Shown here in pieces: positions 60,048 to 64,000 of a stretch of DNA of 64,000 nt. The translations under genes and the position numbers were made by a program. The DNA comes from Engraulis encrasicolus (taxonomy: Eukaryota > Chordata > Actinopteri > Clupeiformes > Engraulidae), in assembly GCF_034702125.1 (NCBI RefSeq), contig NC_085867.1:42104983-42168982 (forward strand), in the 5' to 3' direction. Numbering within the stretch: position 1 is the stretch's first letter; every line of letters starts with the position of its first letter. Under the pieces are notes generated by a model. The model was not told the origin of the DNA. It saw only the letters and a program-made list of their open reading frames with translations, and did no database searches.

Positions 60048-60566
60048 TGTTAACTGGGATATATGTATACAACATACTGTATAAGATTAGATTTAAGCAA
60101 ACAGCAGATCAAGAGAATACATCATTCATCATTCTTACTGTGTTTTCAACAGTTTAATTCAAATCTCTCACAGAAACACCTCAGATGTTTTTCAACAACA
60201 AGTGCTCTTAGAGTCAGCGATCATAACTATAGTAATGATTTTCATGTGATATGTGTTGTTTGTGTCCTACAGTAATAATCATGATGAGAGTGTAGGCATT
60301 TGAAATCACAGATTTCAGTTTTTATACTTCACCTTTAATTCGCAGTGGGCTAGAAGTTAGTTCTCCACTCTAAATTCTATTCCTCCCATTGACAGCCTGT
60401 CAGCTCATCTGCAGTCACTTGCACAAGAAACAAGAAACTCAAAAAACAAGTGAAAATGTACATTTGACTACGCAAATGGATTTTTTTTTTATTGCTGAAT
60501 ATTTGGTACACATTTCACGCCACTGATGCAAGGCAGAGCTAAACATGAGGCCTCGCGTTGCAGTGT
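60048..60566. other. Non-coding stretch, nothing recognised
   Basis: No gene or element found. Confidence 0.5.
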
Positions 60567-60574
60567 GTCTCCAT

Positions 60575-60814
60575 CAGGGCTGGACTAGGGGAGAAATAGG
60601 GCCCGGGCACTTTTGGGTTAAAGGCGCCCCCTCATAATTAGCGGCACAGAACTGACTCATCGGTGGGCCCCGCACCCGCGTGAGCCCCTATTTTCAGAAA
60701 TATAAAAAAATAATAATAAATAAATAAATTGAAACATTTCTGAAAATAGGGGCCCACGAGGGTGCAGGGTCCACCGGGAAATGCCCGATATGCCAGATGG
60801 CTAGTCCAACCCTG
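60575..60814. mobile_element. hAT-like MITE, 240 bp
   Basis: The duplication gtctccat (60567-60574, 60815-60822) is perfect. Ends CAGGGCTGGACTAGGG and, inverted, CAGGGTTGGACTAGCC. An inner inverted repeat (cctattttcagaaat... and its inverse) lies at about 60688-60750. Same family as 34981-35124. Confidence 0.92.
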
Positions 60815-60822
60815 GTCTCCAT

Positions 60823-61735
60823 CTATCAAGTGGTGATAGGCTAACCACCAAATGTGGCTGGCAGGCACATAGGAATGCACACACTGAGCCATCCAAGAGC
60901 CTCCAGTTCTCTCATTATATGAATTATAACTCATAACTTTCCCGCGATATGAAGAATGTCTGGCTTTCCTGTCAAACGGAATAATGGCGAAAACAAATTA
61001 TTGAAATGGATGACGAGCTAGTGTGAATGTGCTATTGATGCTTGCCAGACATTGTGGAGCACCAGCACTAAACGCTATCTTCCCTTTGTCAGTGATGATA
61101 TCAATGTAAGTGACTGGGCCATTTCCATCCATTTACAGTGGACCTATCTGGTTGATGAATCACCTTGGAATACAACTACATTTACTGCATGTAGTAAGTC
61201 TACGTTGAAATATCTCCATGATGAATGGTCTTGAAATATACAAGTGCGATAAAACTGAGTTGTTTATGTAGCCTATGCTGTGTGCTATTTGTGATATGAA
61301 GCCTTGTTGTGTACATCTGGAAACAGCTCCATACTCCGGCCGAGCTAATTTCTAACTCCAGGTAACATCACACCAGTAACAGAGGTTGTAATTAACACTG
61401 CTTATACCAGCCACGTCATGGGCAGGAACAATACAAGGAATTTTGGCAGAGCACAATTCCCCAAAGTCCTATTTTCTGCCTTTTTATATTACTACTGATG
61501 TTTTTTTAAAATGATGACCAGTGTTTAGTTTATTACAGTGAGGGAGCCCTGGGACTGTTGCTCGGTTTAAGACCGCCCCAACTCCCACCTGTTGCTTTCA
61601 TAAAAATATGTTTTATTTTTACCATTTCCACAGATTCCAAGGCCTGTAAAGAATTTAACCTTAAGATAAAGGAAACCATAAAAATATAGCAGTGGGAAAA
61701 AACCCTGACAGAAGTGAGGATATTTTTTTCTTTTT
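60823..61735. other. Non-coding stretch, nothing recognised
   Basis: No gene or element found. Confidence 0.5.
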
Positions 61736-61758
61736 ATTATTACACAGCCCATGCATCT

Positions 61759-61880
61759 ACACAGTAAAAAATGCAGCGTTAATTCAACTCTTACAGAGTT
61801 GGTTTAACATCTGCGAGAGTGTATTTAGACCCAGAATACTCTAATGTGTTGAACTGATAATGTGTTTTTTTAACTGTGTG
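61759..61880. mobile_element. ACACAG...CTGTGT MITE, copy 2, flanked by about 20-bp direct repeats
   Basis: Starts acacagtaaaaaatgcagcg and ends aactgtgtg. Both flanks carry attacacagcccatg..tct (about 61738-61757 and 61883-61902), an unusually long direct repeat for a short DNA element. Confidence 0.65.
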
Positions 61881-61903
61881 CTATTACACAGCCCATGTGT
61901 CTA

Positions 61904-62878
61904 TGGAACCGAATGACTGCATTTCAACTCGACCCCTCTGCATTACCATTCCCATTCCCTTGCCCTGCAGCCGGCCGAGTCTGACCGCGCCACACAGTAC
62001 ACGCAAGCCCTCAGCAATCCAAGAGGAGCCTTAAACATTAATAACATCGGAAAAGGTCACACATTTTTGTAATACCCTGGAGAAAGGGGGGGAAAGGAGT
62101 CCACACCTTTTCAAGTGAATGCACGCATGCACGCACGCTCGAAGGTCTGACAATCATTATGTGGCCTCAAATACCATAAAAATGTATATAATATGCGTCC
62201 GACTTCATTGCTGTGTCTTTGACTCCTGTGATTGTACACGGGCGTACCAGGAGGCACCCGGACCATGAAAATCCAAAGGGTAGCATGACGCAAGTGTCAC
62301 TTGATATTTTACAATATGAACATGAGATGGTTCAGTTATAGGGAGTGCAGGTTTACGCATACAAAGGAGGGAGACCTTTGCCATTGTCATGGGGATGGCT
62401 GGATATCTGCACTCTACAGTGAATGAGACAGGAGGGCTATGAGAGGAGGTCTTTAGAATGTCTGACTGGTGAAGCGCTAACTCCAGAACTCGGAACTAGA
62501 ACTGCTCCAGAATTCCAAAACTCGAAACAGAAAATGAGGGAAATTAATGATCTGTGCTTGCCTCATCATTAGATTTTTTTAAAAAATAAAAGATGTTGTA
62601 TACTATATAATTAACGTTCAATGTCAGCATCACAATATCACTACTTTTTGTACATCTAAGTGGCCTCCAGGTACATAAGAGAAGCCTGAAAAAGCTGTCA
62701 TTGTTTTGGATCACTGGACAAGGTGCATATTGTAGCCTACAACAGAGCAAATGAATTGTTGATGGTTGTAATGTACACTGTTTACTTTCACTAACCCAAA
62801 TGGGATAGTCAAACAAGGATTTTATAGGGCCAATCTCTCTCTGAGAATGAGTGGGACTGAACCTGGCTGCTCTGCTCT
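61904..62878. other. Non-coding stretch, nothing recognised
   Basis: No gene or element found. Confidence 0.5.
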
Positions 62879-62886
62879 GTTTACAC

Positions 62887-63331
62887 CAGTGGTTCCCAAA
62901 CTGGGGGTAAGGACCCCTAGGGGGCCGCAGGGGGGGTGGGGGGTGGGGTGGGGGGGGGGGGGGGGATGAGTACTGAAGGGGGGTCGCGGAGGTACTGAAG
63001 GGGGGTCGTGGAAAAAAGGGACATTGCATAAAAACAGGAATTCCACAAGTTAACAGCTAACAGCTAACATAATTCCATCATTTGGTTAGTAACAATATTC
63101 GCCTGTATGGTTAATAGATGTATTTCTGTGGATTTAGCGGACAAATCATTAGGCCTATTGGAAAATCTAACAATATTAATGGACTTTTATTGTCAATTAA
63201 TATTGCTAGATTTTCCATTAATAGTTTATCCGCTAATATTTCTAGAAATCCATTTCTAAGACTAGTGGGCGGGTCACGGAAATATTCTAGTCCAAAAGGG
63301 GGTCCCCGCTGAAAAAGTTTGGAAACCACTG
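62887..63331. mobile_element. hAT-like MITE, 445 bp
   Basis: Ends CAGTGGTTCCCAAACTGGGG and, inverted, CAGTGGTTTCCAAACTTTTT. The flanks gtttacac and acttacac match at six of eight. A long G run is near 62930-62965. Inside, at about 63150-63245, ttggaaaatctaacaatatt and its inverse form another palindrome. Confidence 0.8.
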
Positions 63332-63334
63332 ACT

Positions 63335-63468
63335 TACACAGTTTGAAAAAAGTGCAACGTCAGTTCAACACATAAAGAGTCTATTTAACAACATCTTAAG
63401 TGTATTTGGTCTCAGAGTACTCTGCACGTGCTGAACTAACTCATTTTACAACATGTTTCACTGTGTAT
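63335..63468. mobile_element. ACACAG...CTGTGT MITE, copy 3
   Basis: Starts tacacagtttgaaaaaagtg and ends ttcactgtgta, with TA at both ends, as expected of Tc1/mariner-type target sites. It starts inside the right flank of the preceding hAT-like element. Confidence 0.6.
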
Positions 63469-63888
63469 CTGACAATCCTGCTGTGACTGAGTAGTAGTAG
63501 TTTTAGGGGAATACCACGGTACGCTCATTTACGTCTCTCTGCTGTCAGACTGGGAGAGGTTTTTCTTTTAAAGGTTAAGTCTTTTATTTATTTCTGTGGG
63601 CTCTCTTTGCTGGACCGGAGTTGCGCTTATTCAAACACTGTTTCATCACCCGTCCTGAGTGATCTGGACCTGGGCCCGTATCGTCCTCACTGGGCTGTGA
63701 CTCTCTCCGAGAGCTATGCAATTAGGCCTGGCTTAAATGTAACACCATTTTTTTTTTCAAAACGAAAAAGAAAAAATCAAAACACTTACATATCTGATTA
63801 GGGGAAATAGTCATGGCCGGACTGACGGGCGCACTCACACTAAATAAATAATTTGTTATGATTTGTGCATTTCCCCCATTCTGCTCTC

Positions 63889-64000
63889 TCACACACACAC
63901 ACAAACACACATGTACACACGCACGCACACACTCACACACACACGCACATGCACACACTCACGCACACATTCTCCCCTCTCTCTCTCTCTCTCTCTCTCT
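63889..64000. repeat. (CA)n then (CT)n, cut by the window end
   Basis: An interrupted CA run to about 63968, then CT units that continue past the window edge. Confidence 0.95.

Noticed and set aside
62544..63029. 161-codon minus-strand open frame
   Set aside because: Its Pro-rich part is the G run of a hAT-like element; no domain.

Overview
The window looks like an intergenic or gene-poor stretch of a teleost fish genome. The evidence is the repeat content. There is an L2-type LINE with a readable reverse transcriptase, a Rex1/Babar-type LINE, and several tRNA-derived SINE copies, two of which end in an L2-like 3' tail. There are many short hAT-like elements with 8-bp target duplications, TTAA-flanked MITEs, one Ty3/Gypsy LTR end, and very long CA/GT and GA/CT microsatellites. 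I found no complete host protein-coding gene. The only convincing protein-coding sequence is retrotransposon reverse transcriptase.

Layout. 0.3-1.4 kb: a compound fold-back element. 2.1-16.6 kb: microsatellites and small DNA transposons, ending in a long purine tract. 16.7-22.4 kb: hAT-like MITEs, a 117-bp tandem duplication and a 250-bp direct duplication. 22.8-24.8 kb (minus): 5'-truncated L2-type LINE. 26.3-28.9 kb (plus): frameshifted Rex1-type LINE whose 3' UTR carries three CA blocks. 30-40.7 kb: a SINE, paired MITEs, several hAT copies and microsatellites. 40.8-45.9 kb (plus) and 55.3-about 52 kb (minus): two convergent loci whose upstream regions and first-exon donor sites are clearly homologous over about 600 bp. 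Each has exon-like blocks bounded by good splice signals. 47.3-49.2 kb: two different diverged tandem arrays. 49.8-51.1 kb (minus): a Gypsy 3' end and a LINE scrap. 56.3-56.8 kb: a miniature LTR element (TRIM-like). 57.0-57.4 kb: a GC-rich, CpG-rich block. 59.7-64.0 kb: MITEs and terminal microsatellites.

The item most likely to be new is the 472-bp element at 56296-56767. It has two nearly identical 213-bp direct repeats beginning TG and ending CA, separated by only 46 bp that contain a primer-binding-site-like and a polypurine-like sequence. It is flanked by TAAG on both sides, and each LTR carries Pol III A-box and B-box matches and a 26-bp palindrome. The second is the inverted pair of paralogous 5' regions with a strongly conserved 90-bp core. 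The third is an unexplained excess of the palindromic octamer TAGGCCTA (18 copies found by eye against about one expected).

All calls come from reading the sequence; no alignment or database search was run. Names of transposon superfamilies rest on target-site length, termini and remembered family features.
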